A stretch of 64,000 bases of DNA. Origin: Mesorhizobium sp. SARCC-RB16n. Lineage in GTDB: Bacteria; Pseudomonadota; Alphaproteobacteria; Rhizobiales; Rhizobiaceae. Below, piece by piece: positions 19,801-27,383 of the stretch (position 1 is the first letter of the stretch; each line of letters starts with the position of its first letter). The stretch spans positions 62,001 through 126,000 of the forward strand of contig NZ_ML703266.1 in the NCBI RefSeq assembly GCF_008520305.1, given 5' to 3'. The position numbers and the translations under genes were made by a program. The notes under the pieces are model-generated. The model ran no database searches. It saw nothing but the letters and a program-made list of their open reading frames with translations, and was not told where the DNA came from.

Positions 19801-20226
19801 GCCCGCGATCCAGGCGAGCGAGACAAAGGCGATGACCCAGTAGATGGTGTTGGAGGCGCGCCTGTTCAGGCTGTGCAGAAGGGTTTTGTAATCTTTCTGA
19901 CGATCGTCGTTGGCTGGCGCGAAGCCAGCGGGCTGGCCGCCGTTGCGCGTCTCCACCGGGCGAAGCTCGGCCGGCTTGGCCTTTGGCGCGGGCATCGCGG
20001 CCTGAGCCTGATTGACGACGGGCGCCGCTGCCGGCTGCTGATTGCGTCCCTCGCGTGCCAGCTCGTCGGCGGCCTGCGATATCTGGGCTTCCAGATCTTC
20101 CATCGAAGCCGCGATATCGAGGTCGCCGCTGTCGGCATCGCCGCTCAGGTCGAGATCGAGCGCTTTTTCGAGTTCCCTGGCTACGTCGCTGTCGAGATTT
20201 CTGGTCGTCGTTGGTTTCTTCGCCAT
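13831..20226 (-). CDS. Giant repetitive coiled-coil membrane protein, GPR/RgsE growth-pole-ring type
   Basis: This is a 2131-residue protein. Residues 1-120 are acidic and Ala/Pro rich, two membrane helices lie at about 127-151 and 170-191, and the rest is almost all predicted helix with apolipoprotein-like repeats (for example SIDGLVAGQVEKLAEGRD in four identical copies, then GEIAGAFDMADQKLAARA-type units). A Pro/Ala linker near 1870-2030 precedes a C-terminal globular domain (about 2030-2131: WNRYRRGERDVFTRRLYTLK). Length, two N-terminal helices, repeats and C-terminal domain agree with Agrobacterium GPR (growth pole ring) and Sinorhizobium RgsE, which organise unipolar growth. Assignment is from memory of the family, not alignment. 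Confidence 0.85.
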   Translation of the reverse strand: MAKKPTTTRNLDSDVARELEKALDLDLSGDADSGDLDIAASMEDLEAQISQAADELAREGRNQQPAAAPVVNQAQAAMPAPKAKPAELRPVETRNGGQPAGFAPANDDRQKDYKTLLHSLNRRASNTIYWVIAFVSLAWIAGAGGLANLLFGPSIWRIRTLDQFFARPELIGLGVAAIVPVILFWAFAAMIRRAQDMRIAAQSMTEVAFRLTEPENMAQDRVMMIGQAVRREVAAMGEGIERTLARAVELETLVHSEVNQIERSYSENETRIRSLVDGLGSEREAVVTHAERVRASISGAHETLRDEIGAASDIIRDSILNASTKLSMTITNSGDTLIDRINESSMSIFDSVEGRLDNITDRLSTSGEAFASLLDTRIAKLTDTTDGLTRSLTDLLDDRTTGMVSLLGGAARTLNSEFEASLNGIERTLAERGQALISEFQTRAEALDTGTQKLNAALEARARQINETLVERAREIAHTFAESKDTLSAMIDQGKTQIGADMADIVTSTSSMLEARASDFAGRMEAARHVVSRSFDADIQRLADARVGIEEAVENHSRKLSESRERMAAAMEADLAKFAEGRAGIDAAVTNQVQKLAEGRGLIARALEEDLRKVNESRAAIDASLGSHLERLEEGRNRLSLALNEDSGKLVQARTIIDEMVAGHVGKLAEGRNILSRALEADLGKLSDSRADIDGLVAGQVEKIAEGRAVLAKALENDIAGIKNLIEAHSAKLAEDRTQLGRSLESDLSGIRGLIDSHSGRLAEDRSLLSQTLEADLAKLAESRSSIDGLVAGQVEKLAEGRDILKRALESDLNTIKNVISSQSDKLAEDRGQLSRVLEADLQNVNSVIADHMNRLVQDRSTLSKALEDDLAKLAESRSSIDGLVAGQVEKLAEGRDILRRALEADLNTVRNTVTDQSQKLVDDRAQFARALEADLETVNSLVSSHSDRLVQERSTLSKALEADLEAVGSHVNSHTERLAQDRSTLSRALEADLLTVSGHVNNHAERLVQERSTLSRALEDDLAKLAESRSSIDGLVAGQVEKLAEGRDVLKRALEADLAKLAESRSSIDGLVAGQVEKLAEGRDILKRALEADLQRLSESRGDIDDIIAGHVGKLSEGRNMLSRALEDDLGKLAESRRDVDRSLSGHIDQIAARSTDISAAIAADVDKIEQAFSRQTGIIEERAGTMERALSTGVDNIRGVLEKSAVFVAGALREKVLEVTSTLHEQAGAAFSDADRKIAERAEQTSAALLARAEDIARTFEEADRRLHARAEDTSNALLARADDTSSSLLARAHETADQLAARAGEIAGAFDMADQKLAARAQATTDQLAARAQEAADQLAARASEIAGTFDAADQKLVARAVETAQSLAARAGDILRNFESADQRLGMRIGESAEALAARASDLGRIFDAADQHLVSRIAEGSDALSSRASEIARIFDDADQRLVSRIADSTSTIDEHAQTIVGAFANTEQRVADRARQTGQDLAVHAREIEQALAGADERLASSAAAAAARVEEQIAGVENRLAYTAETMGQRINEQVSTAEAQLISRANVIAETFTAVGQHIGQSTNDAAKTIGANTRELNTMLAARSAEMSKILDETARPLVERFAQGGSELQRSMEEVTERATEKLRSENATLVNALASRTAETLSAVEGARSSLSDSVADLIGRMTKSSSQLGQLIEQAAVNLGEVDQRLTGSTQSFAATTEKAAQTFASSARLVDSNTTRLTELSSSTLREVASIATKFDEHSRLLAGASDLLSSAQSNLEHTLERQSSLEDLAVGLVKKSEDLERVMRSFENLVGQTLQNAEGKTLESADKIRNAITDVVESATKRFADATEEMRRTAGSIKSELDLTRAELKKGVIEMPEEAKESTSAIRRAVSEQINALKELSDIVAKSGRGGDSLEPRPLRPAPQAPAARAAEPPRRAPAPQQPDLRPPQAPLGGAGLRGTLDLERPAEAAPRQRAADATARAPQGGWVRDLLTAASNDADLRPAAPQAPAEAPRAAPAQRSPLHVVESLNSLSVDIARAIDHDASIELWNRYRRGERDVFTRRLYTLKGQQTFDEIRRKYQAEAEFRAAVDRYCDDFEKLLKDVSRNDRDNIMAQTYLTSDTGKVYTMLAHASGRLH
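16840..18520 (-). repeat. Internal repeat array within the GPR-like gene
   Basis: The coding DNA holds many near-identical copies of a roughly 90-150 base unit that encodes alternations of 'LAESRSSIDGLVAGQVEKLA' with 'RDILKRALEADL' and 'SHSDRLVQERSTLSKAL'. Copies centred near 17010, 17130, 17590 and 17865 are almost identical at DNA level, while flanking units have drifted. The array is prone to recombination and to misassembly. Confidence 0.85.
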
Positions 20227-20485
20227 GCCTTCGCTACCCTGTACTAGCTGCCGCGGGGGCTTATAATTCTGGTTGTCTTACCCCCGCGCAGGAGGCTGAA
20301 AATGGACCCTCGTATCGTAATGACACAGGGGGGTAAAGAAAACATGCATTCCGCGGGATACGTAAAACTTTAAATATAAGGTTAACGGAAGCGTGATTTG
20401 GGCGCCGTTTTCGCAACATTTTTCCCGGCCATTCATTAACCCGTTGTCCACTGGATTCGCCTAGTTTTTCAGGCGGCCGAAGAAA

Positions 20486-20869
20486 ATGGAGTTCGAGTTC
20501 ATGCGTGGCGAAAGCGGCATTGCCTTTTCAATGCCCGGGGGCGACGTATCGGGAACGAGGCAGTCCCGGCCGGTCGATTTGGCACACCTTGCCCGGCAAA
20601 CGATGGGCGACCGCGCCCTCGAGCAGGAGGTCCTGGCGCTGTTTGTACAGCAGGCATTGTCGGTGCGCGACAAAATAGTCGATGCCGACATCAAGGACCG
20701 GCTTTTGCTGGCTCATGGCTTGAAAGGGTCGGCCCGCGGCGTGGGCGCCTTCGCCATCGCCGAGTGTGCCACCGACATCGAGCGCCGGCCGGAGGACGTC
20801 CAGACGCTCAAGCGGCTCGGCAGGCTGATCGACGAGGTACGCGACTTCATCGCCGCCATCAATCGCTGA
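20486..20869 (+). CDS. Hpt (histidine phosphotransfer) domain protein
   Basis: The 127-residue protein has a helical Hpt core with the phospho-acceptor motif AHGLKGSARGVGA (His at about residue 77) and no other recognisable domain. Such proteins shuttle phosphate between hybrid kinases and response regulators. It is divergent from the GPR-like gene (259 bp apart). An ATG at 20501, with GGAG nine bases upstream, is an alternative start. Partners cannot be inferred from the window, although a hybrid kinase with a receiver domain (CckA) is encoded 15 kb away. Confidence 0.85.
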   Translation: MEFEFMRGESGIAFSMPGGDVSGTRQSRPVDLAHLARQTMGDRALEQEVLALFVQQALSVRDKIVDADIKDRLLLAHGLKGSARGVGAFAIAECATDIERRPEDVQTLKRLGRLIDEVRDFIAAINR

Positions 20870-20941
20870 GTCCGGTTTGCGACAAAAACGTCACGGAGCG
20901 CCGCTTTCGCGCGGCAGTTGACTTGTTTGCCGGAGTGATTA

Positions 20942-21007
20942 TCTCGGGCGAAACTCCCTTTCGTCTCGGGCGAAACTCTCTTTCGTCCCGGGCGAAGCTC
21001 CCTTCAG
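20942..21007 (+). repeat. Three tandem copies of a 22-bp repeat before the ferredoxin gene
   Basis: Units occupy 20942-20963, 20964-20985 and 20986-21007. The first two differ at one base; the third differs at a few. Each contains cgggcgaa followed by ctcccttt or a close variant. The array ends seven bases before the ATG of the ferredoxin gene, so its last copy overlaps the ribosome-binding region (aggtga). Confidence 0.9.
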
Positions 21008-21014
21008 GTGACAA

Positions 21015-21335
21015 ATGACCAAACTGACCTTCATCGCCCATGACGGCACACAATTCGACGTGGATGCCGAAAACGGCTCGACGGTCATGGAAAACGCCAT
21101 CCGCAACGCCGTGCCGGGCATCGAGGCGGAGTGCGGTGGCGCCTGCGCCTGCGCGACCTGCCACGTCTATGTCGATGAGGCATGGACGGCCGAAGTCGGC
21201 GAGCCCGAAGCGATGGAAGAAGACATGCTGGACTTCGCCTATGAGGTCCAGCCGAACTCGCGCCTGTCCTGCCAGATCAAGGTACGCTACGCGCTCGACG
21301 GCCTGATCGTGCGGGTGCCCGAGCGTCAGGGCTGA
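21015..21335 (+). CDS. [2Fe-2S] ferredoxin, adrenodoxin/Fdx type
   Basis: The 106-residue protein has the cluster ligands in [15 protein letters not shown] (C-x5-C-x2-C) and the fourth Cys in SRLSCQIKV, typical of vertebrate-type/adrenodoxin-like bacterial ferredoxins such as FdxB. It carries single electrons in the cytoplasm. It starts at 21015 with aggtga five bases upstream. The gene 89 bp downstream encodes a ferredoxin-NADP reductase, so the two probably form one electron-transfer chain. It is not next to isc/hsc genes. Confidence 0.93.
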   Translation: MTKLTFIAHDGTQFDVDAENGSTVMENAIRNAVPGIEAECGGACACATCHVYVDEAWTAEVGEPEAMEEDMLDFAYEVQPNSRLSCQIKVRYALDGLIVRVPERQG

Positions 21336-21364
21336 CAGCCAGCACCGGCGATTTTTCCCGCTGA

Positions 21365-22456
<1,092 letters not shown>

Positions 22457-22509
22457 AGCGGTCCAGCGTTTGATAGAATCGCCGAACCGTTCCAGCTCTT
22501 AGTTTTTAC

Positions 22510-22552
22510 GCAATTCCGGACGGAAAACCGTTACACACTTTTCCTGCATTGC
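22510..22552. repeat. Extragenic palindromic repeat, family A, copy 1
   Basis: The element runs from gcaattccgg to cattgc and contains the inner stem ggaaaa/ttttcc. It matches the reverse complement of 29829-29871 over nearly its whole length. It is preceded by agagcggtccagc...gttccagctctt (22456-22500), another imperfect inverted repeat. It lies between convergent genes. Confidence 0.75.
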
Positions 22553-22557
22553 TCTGG

Positions 22558-24042
22558 TTACTCCGCCAGGATCGGCGCCGGATCGTCGACGTGGCCTCGA
22601 AGTTCTTTCTCGGGCATCAGCGTCAGCGTGATGAGGCCCAGCACCAGAGTGCCGGCCGCGACGAGAAAGATCATCACGAAGGGTTCGGCCGATGCGACAT
22701 GTCCGGCCATCTGAACGCCTTCGCCGGCCAGTGGCAACCCAAAGCCCAGGGCGACGGCGCCGAGCATCGCGACCCCCAATGCACTGCCCAGCGAACGCAG
22801 AAAGGTAAGCACCCCCGTCGCGACGCCAAGATGCATGCGGTCGACGGCGTTCTGAACGGACACGGTGGTTACTGGAAATGTCGTCCCGGTTCCCAGCCCG
22901 ATACAGATGGTCAGGACTTCGACGACAAGCAGCGATGCATGGCCGGCGACGAAGGCCAGCAGGCCCATGCACAGGATGGCGAAGATGACGCCGACCATGG
23001 CGATGCGCTTGTAGTGGGTGAAGCGCGGTATCAGGCGGCCGCTGGAGGCGGCGCCGCCCACGGTTCCAAGCAGAAGGCCAAGCATTGCAATGCCCGACTC
23101 GCTGGCCGTCAGGCCAAGTATCGATTGCAGATAGACGGGCAGATAGACGGCGAGGCCGACGCTGGAGGCCTGGAGCAGGAACATCGACAGCGTGCCGCCC
23201 AGGACGATCGGGTTGCCCAGCACCTCGAGCGAAATGAGCGGTTCGGCCGCCCGCATCAGCCGCAGGGCAAAGGCGACCCAGAAAAGCGCGGAGCCGGCCA
23301 GGACGCCAACGACTTCCGGCGACAACCACGGGTAGGCGCTGCCGCCCCAGTTCAGCGCCAGCAGCAGCAGTGCCGTGGCCACGATGAGCAGCAATGCCCC
23401 AAGACCATCGATGCTGTGGTTCTTGGCCGCGATCGGCAGCTTCTTGAGCGGCTTGTTGATGATCGCCATCGCAACAAAGCCCAGCGGGATATTGATCCAG
23501 AAGATGAGTGACCAGTGCAGATGTTCAGCGAAGGTGCCGCCCAGCAGCGGTCCGGCGACGCTGGCGACGGCCCAGGTGCCGGAAAACCACGCCGCATAGC
23601 GCGCCCGCTCGCGCGGCGGGACAAGGTCTCCGACCACGGTCTGCGTCAGCGCGAAAAGGCCGCCGCCACCGGCCCCCTGGATCGCGCGCCCCAGGATAAG
23701 GACGAACATGTTGGGGGCCAGTGCGCTGACCAGCGATCCCGCGAGGAAGATGAGGATTGCCGCATAGACGGTCGGCCGCCGCCCGTAGACGTCGGAAATC
23801 TTGCCGTAGAGCGGTGCCACGGCGGTTGCGGTCAAGAGGTAGCCGGTAACGATCCATGGCAAGTATTCGGCATGGCCGAGCGAGCGCCCGATGGTCGGCA
23901 TGGCGGGCGCGACGATGGTCTGGTCGAGGGCCGCCAGCAGCATCGACAGAAGGACGCCGCCGATGATGACGTTCTTTTCGCTTTCGGTCAGCGGCGCGCT
24001 CGCTGCCGCCACGGCCTGCTGCTTGTCGACAGCCTGATCCAT
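22558..24042 (-). CDS. MFS drug-efflux transporter, DHA2 (EmrB/QacA) family
   Basis: The 494-residue inner-membrane protein has about 14 helices. LAALDQTIVAPAMPTIG in helix 1, WIVTGYLLTATAVAPLYGKISDVYGRRP (motif A) and GRAIQGAGGGGLFALTQ (motif C region) are signatures of the DHA2 proton-antiport family exporting drugs or other amphiphiles. The start at 24042 (MDQAVDKQQ) is preferred over 24093. No EmrA-like adaptor or regulator is adjacent, so it probably works as a single-component pump; the substrate is unknown. Confidence 0.9.
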   Translation of the reverse strand: MDQAVDKQQAVAAASAPLTESEKNVIIGGVLLSMLLAALDQTIVAPAMPTIGRSLGHAEYLPWIVTGYLLTATAVAPLYGKISDVYGRRPTVYAAILIFLAGSLVSALAPNMFVLILGRAIQGAGGGGLFALTQTVVGDLVPPRERARYAAWFSGTWAVASVAGPLLGGTFAEHLHWSLIFWINIPLGFVAMAIINKPLKKLPIAAKNHSIDGLGALLLIVATALLLLALNWGGSAYPWLSPEVVGVLAGSALFWVAFALRLMRAAEPLISLEVLGNPIVLGGTLSMFLLQASSVGLAVYLPVYLQSILGLTASESGIAMLGLLLGTVGGAASSGRLIPRFTHYKRIAMVGVIFAILCMGLLAFVAGHASLLVVEVLTICIGLGTGTTFPVTTVSVQNAVDRMHLGVATGVLTFLRSLGSALGVAMLGAVALGFGLPLAGEGVQMAGHVASAEPFVMIFLVAAGTLVLGLITLTLMPEKELRGHVDDPAPILAE

Positions 24043-24264
24043 AATTTCTCGTCCATGCGCTTTGCGCTGCCGCATCGGGTCTGTCTGGTGCATCCGCGGC
24101 GCGATCGATCGTGATGCTCGTGCTTCCAGTTTGTGCCCGTGGCAACCCTGGATATGTCGTTCCGTATAGGCCGATTTCGACCGGTGCTCGAAAAAAATTC
24201 GAAGCTGGCACTACGCTTCCGCCCTGTTGGCTTGCACCCACGCGAACGGAGCCGGCGAGGAAAT

Positions 24265-24888
24265 TCAAGTCGGCGGCGGCAATTGGCCACTCTCGAAGCG
24301 TTCCATCCGGTAGCGCATCAGCCGCAGGATGCGGCTTTCGAAATTGACGCTTTCGACACGGTCAAACCGCAACTGGTCCTGATTGTGTCTGGCGAGCTCA
24401 GCGGCCGTTATCTCGGCGGCCTTTGCCTTTGCCGTGTCGCAATCCTTCTGTGGATAGCTTGCCTTCAGTGCGTCTTCCAGTGCACGGCCGTGGTTCTTGG
24501 CAATCTCGACATGGCGGTCTTCATGGCGCTTGATGTCGGCGGACAATGTATCCCAGAACAGCCGCACGTCGGCATCGGCGTTGCGCGGACGGCGCCATTT
24601 GGGGAGGATCACCTTGACCTTGACGGTGACGATCGCGTCCGTGATCCGGCAGGAGCCGGGCTGGCTGGAGTAGCTGATGCGCGTCGTGAAGGCCATCTGG
24701 GTGGCGCCAGGGTGGCGCGACCCCGTGGTTTTTACCCGCGGCCCGTGTTCGGTGAGTTGCTGCTCGATATCCTCGAGCGTGCTGCCGCCGATGGCGAAAT
24801 AGCTGTATGTCTTCACCAGATTGGCCGCATCCGCCGGAACGGCGGCAACGGTAAGCAACAGTGCGCAGAGCAGGGATCGTTTCATCAT
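24265..24888 (-). CDS. DUF922 domain exported protein (putative Zn-dependent protease fold)
   Basis: About 207 residues. An N-terminal signal peptide (MMKRSLLCALLLTVAAVPADA) is followed by the DUF922 region YSYFAIGGSTLEDIEQQL and a HEDRHVEIAKNHGRAL segment that contains an HExxH-like metal motif (HEDRH). The family is predicted to be a periplasmic metallopeptidase but no substrate is known. The start at 24888 has GAGGCA upstream. It is divergent from folP. Confidence 0.83.
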   Translation of the reverse strand: MMKRSLLCALLLTVAAVPADAANLVKTYSYFAIGGSTLEDIEQQLTEHGPRVKTTGSRHPGATQMAFTTRISYSSQPGSCRITDAIVTVKVKVILPKWRRPRNADADVRLFWDTLSADIKRHEDRHVEIAKNHGRALEDALKASYPQKDCDTAKAKAAEITAAELARHNQDQLRFDRVESVNFESRILRLMRYRMERFESGQLPPPT

Positions 24889-25002
24889 GTTGCCTCTTCG
24901 GTCACCATGCTTTAGGGCCTTTGCCGGCGGAACGGAACTGATCCGATGAGCATCACACATCGTTGATGCCCCTTTAGTTGATGAGCCCATGGTTGATGCG
25001 CA

Positions 25003-25851
25003 ATGACGGCGAGGCGATGGCAGCTGGCGCATGGGCGTCATCTCGAGCTTGGCGGCAAGGCCGTGGTAGTCGGCATCCTCAATGTTACGCCCGACAGCTT
25101 CTCTGATGGCGGCCTGTTTGATGCTCCCGAGACCGCGCTGGTCCAGGCGCGCCGCATGATCGGGGAAGGCGCCGCGATCATCGATGTCGGCGGAGAATCG
25201 ACCCGGCCCGGCGCGGCGGCGACCTCGGCCAGCGAGGAGCAGGCCCGTATCCTACCGGTCATCCAGGCGCTGGCGCGTGCCGGCGATGTGCTGATCTCGG
25301 TCGACACCTATCGTGCGGAGACCGCGCGGCTCGCGGTGGCCGCCGGCGCACACATCGTCAATGATGTCTGGGGTCTGCAACGCGAGCCCGGCATTGCGCG
25401 GGTGGCGGCCGAAACCGGCGCCGGGCTTGTCATCATGCATACCGGCCGGGATCGCGAAAAGCTGCCCGACGTGATCGCCGACCAGCTGGCATTCCTGGGA
25501 AAGTCGCTGGAGATCGCCCGCGGGCAGGGTGTCGCCGACGACCACATCGTGCTCGACCCCGGCTTTGGCTTCGCCAAGGAGACCGCGGAGGAAAACCTCG
25601 ACCTGATGGCGCGGTTTTCCGAGCTTGGTGCACTCGGCTTCCCGCTGATGGCCGGCACGTCGCGAAAACGCTTCATCGGCACCGTCACCGGCCGCGACGC
25701 CGCCGACAGAGCCGCCGGGACGGCGGCGACGAGCGTTATTCTCAGGCTCAAGGGCGCGCATCTGTTTCGCGTCCATGATGTCGCAATCAACGTGGACGCG
25801 CTGGCGGTGGCGGATGCTATGCTGGCGCGGGAAACCGGATCGGAACGCTGA
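25003..25851 (+). CDS. folP: Dihydropteroate synthase
   Basis: The 282-residue TIM-barrel enzyme joins 6-hydroxymethyl-dihydropterin diphosphate and p-aminobenzoate in folate synthesis and is the sulfonamide target. Motifs include VVVGILNVTPDSFSDGG, IDVGGESTRPGA, LISVDTYRAETAR, IVNDVWGL, DPGFGFAKE and AGTSRKRFIG, all as expected. It begins the folP-folB-folK operon, 3 bp before folB. Confidence 0.97.
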   Translation: MTARRWQLAHGRHLELGGKAVVVGILNVTPDSFSDGGLFDAPETALVQARRMIGEGAAIIDVGGESTRPGAAATSASEEQARILPVIQALARAGDVLISVDTYRAETARLAVAAGAHIVNDVWGLQREPGIARVAAETGAGLVIMHTGRDREKLPDVIADQLAFLGKSLEIARGQGVADDHIVLDPGFGFAKETAEENLDLMARFSELGALGFPLMAGTSRKRFIGTVTGRDAADRAAGTAATSVILRLKGAHLFRVHDVAINVDALAVADAMLARETGSER

Positions 25852-25854
25852 GCG

Positions 25855-26214
25855 ATGTATGTCATCCGCATGAAGAATTGCGCCTTCTTTGCCCGGCACG
25901 GCGTGCTGGACGAGGAAGAAGCGCTGGGGCAGCGCTTCTATGTCGATGCCTCGCTTACCGTCGAGCCCGGACGTGCGCTCGTCGATGACGCTATCGGGGA
26001 AACGGTCAATTACGGCGTTGCCTTCACCGTCATCGAGGAGATCATCACCGGACACAGGCGCTTCCTGATCGAGGCCTTGGCCCTGGAAGTCGCAAAGGCT
26101 CTCACCGGGCGCTTTCCGCAGATCCGCAAAGCCGAGGTCACCGTTCGCAAGCCGAATGCGCCGGTGCCTGGCGTGCTCGATTACGTCGAGGTGACCGTTG
26201 TCTGGCCCGAATAA
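25855..26214 (+). CDS. folB: Dihydroneopterin aldolase
   Basis: The 119-residue enzyme converts dihydroneopterin to 6-hydroxymethyl-dihydropterin and glycolaldehyde. MKNCAFFARHGVLDEEEALGQRFYVD has the conserved HGV and Glu, followed by ETVNYGVAFTVIEEII and a KAEVTVRKPNAPVPGVLDYV C-terminus. It overlaps folK by 17 bases and follows folP by 3 bp, so the three are translated as one operon. Confidence 0.95.
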   Translation: MYVIRMKNCAFFARHGVLDEEEALGQRFYVDASLTVEPGRALVDDAIGETVNYGVAFTVIEEIITGHRRFLIEALALEVAKALTGRFPQIRKAEVTVRKPNAPVPGVLDYVEVTVVWPE

Positions 26215-26710
26215 CACCGTCTATCTGAGCCTCGGCGGCAATCTCGGCGATCCGGCGAAGTCGATGGGGGCTGCGTTGCGCCTGCTCGATGCAGATCCCG
26301 GTACTGACGTGGCCGCCGTTTCCTCGCTCTACCGGACGCCCCCCTGGGGCAAGCTCGACCAGCCGGATTTCCTCAACGCGGCCGCCGGGTTGTCGACGCG
26401 GCTGTCGCCGCGGGCATTGCTCGACCTCTGCCTCGATGCCGAGAGAAAGCTCAAACGAGTACGCGAGGAGAGATGGGGGCCGCGCCTGATCGACATCGAC
26501 ATCCTGGTGTTTGGCGACCGCATCATCCATGAAACGGGGCTGGAAGTGCCGCACCCGCGCATGCTGGAGCGCGCCTTCGTGCTGGCGCCGCTGGCCGAGA
26601 TCGCGCCGGACCTTACCGTCGCCGGCAAACGCGTTGCCGATCGCCTGGGCTCGGTCGATGCGGCCGGCATCGAACGGCTGCCATCCGGCCGCGACTGGTG
26701 GCTGGCCTAA
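26198..26710 (+). CDS. folK: 2-amino-4-hydroxy-6-hydroxymethyldihydropteridine diphosphokinase
   Basis: The 170-residue enzyme transfers pyrophosphate from ATP to 6-hydroxymethyl-dihydropterin. It shows YLSLGGNLGDP, SLYRTPPWGKLDQPDFLNAA and the signature RWGPRLIDIDILVFGD. The start is a TTG at 26198, preceded by GAGGTG and lying inside the end of folB, which points to translational coupling. It is the last gene of the folate operon and is followed by an extragenic palindrome. Confidence 0.95.
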   Translation: MSGPNNTVYLSLGGNLGDPAKSMGAALRLLDADPGTDVAAVSSLYRTPPWGKLDQPDFLNAAAGLSTRLSPRALLDLCLDAERKLKRVREERWGPRLIDIDILVFGDRIIHETGLEVPHPRMLERAFVLAPLAEIAPDLTVAGKRVADRLGSVDAAGIERLPSGRDWWLA

Positions 26711-26711
26711 A

Positions 26712-26755
26712 GCATGTCGCCCGGAAGTGTCCTCGGTTCCGGGATAACGACATGC
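26712..26755. repeat. Extragenic palindromic repeat, family B, copy 1
   Basis: Outer stem gcatgtcg (26712-26719) pairs with cgacatgc (26748-26755); inner stem cccggaa (26720-26726) pairs with ttccggg (26737-26743). A 4-base bulge separates the stems and the loop has ten bases. Copy 2 at 35522-35565 has the same layout in the opposite orientation. A partial third palindrome (gacatgctgta) follows at about 26810. Confidence 0.8.
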
Positions 26756-26822
26756 ATAAATCAGAAGCTTACAGCAGGTCGGGCGAATCCCATTCGCCGC
26801 GACATGCTGTAGACAGGCGATA

Positions 26823-27368
26823 TCAGCCGGAGAAACCACCCTCATCCAGGAACGCATTTTCCTCAGCCGTCGTCTCGCGGCCAAGCATTCTGTTGCGGTG
26901 CGGGAAACGGCCGAAGCGCTGGATGATGTCACGATGCTCCAGCGCGTATTTCAAGTTGAACTCGGCCCTGGCGGTGTGAAGCTCAACCGACCGGTCCTGG
27001 TCGGCGAGGTTTTCCGAATGTTCGAACGGCAGATAAAGGAACACGCGGACCTCTGGCTCGAGCACGATATCATGGCCGGCAGCCACTGCTTTTTGCGCAA
27101 AATGCTTTGCCAGCGGGTCGGTCGCAAACATATGGCCGGTGCCGCGAAAGCAATTGCGCGGAAACTGGTCGAGCAGGATCATCAGCGCCAGCGAGCCGTC
27201 GGCATGTGCTGACCAGTCGTCGCACTCGCGCCGCGCGGCGGCGTAATGGAGGTCGAGGAAGCGGTCGCGGAAATCAGCATCGAAAGCGTCGTTCTTCTCG
27301 AACCAGGCGTCCTCGCCGGCGTCGCGCCAGAATTTGGTGACCGACAGGGCTCTGCTGTCCAGTTCCAT
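26823..27368 (-). CDS. DUF924 family protein
   Basis: The 181-residue, mostly helical protein shows the DUF924 signature: VTKFWRDAGEDAWFEKNDAFD, MILLDQFPRNCFRGTGHMFATDP, VFLYLPFEHSENLADQD and FGRFPHRN. The family is TPR-like; its function is not established. The ATG at 27368 is used, with an in-frame ATG at 27383. It begins 15 bp after the stop of the Kef-type antiporter gene and is likely in the same transcript. Confidence 0.88.
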   Translation of the reverse strand: MELDSRALSVTKFWRDAGEDAWFEKNDAFDADFRDRFLDLHYAAARRECDDWSAHADGSLALMILLDQFPRNCFRGTGHMFATDPLAKHFAQKAVAAGHDIVLEPEVRVFLYLPFEHSENLADQDRSVELHTARAEFNLKYALEHRDIIQRFGRFPHRNRMLGRETTAEENAFLDEGGFSG

Positions 27369-27383
27369 TGCTGATTCTCTCAT

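Noticed and set aside
20370-20390. Possible CtrA site (ttaa...ttaa) upstream of the GPR-like gene
   Set aside because: The two ttaa half-sites are separated by eight bases, not the seven of the CtrA consensus, in a stretch that is AT-rich anyway.
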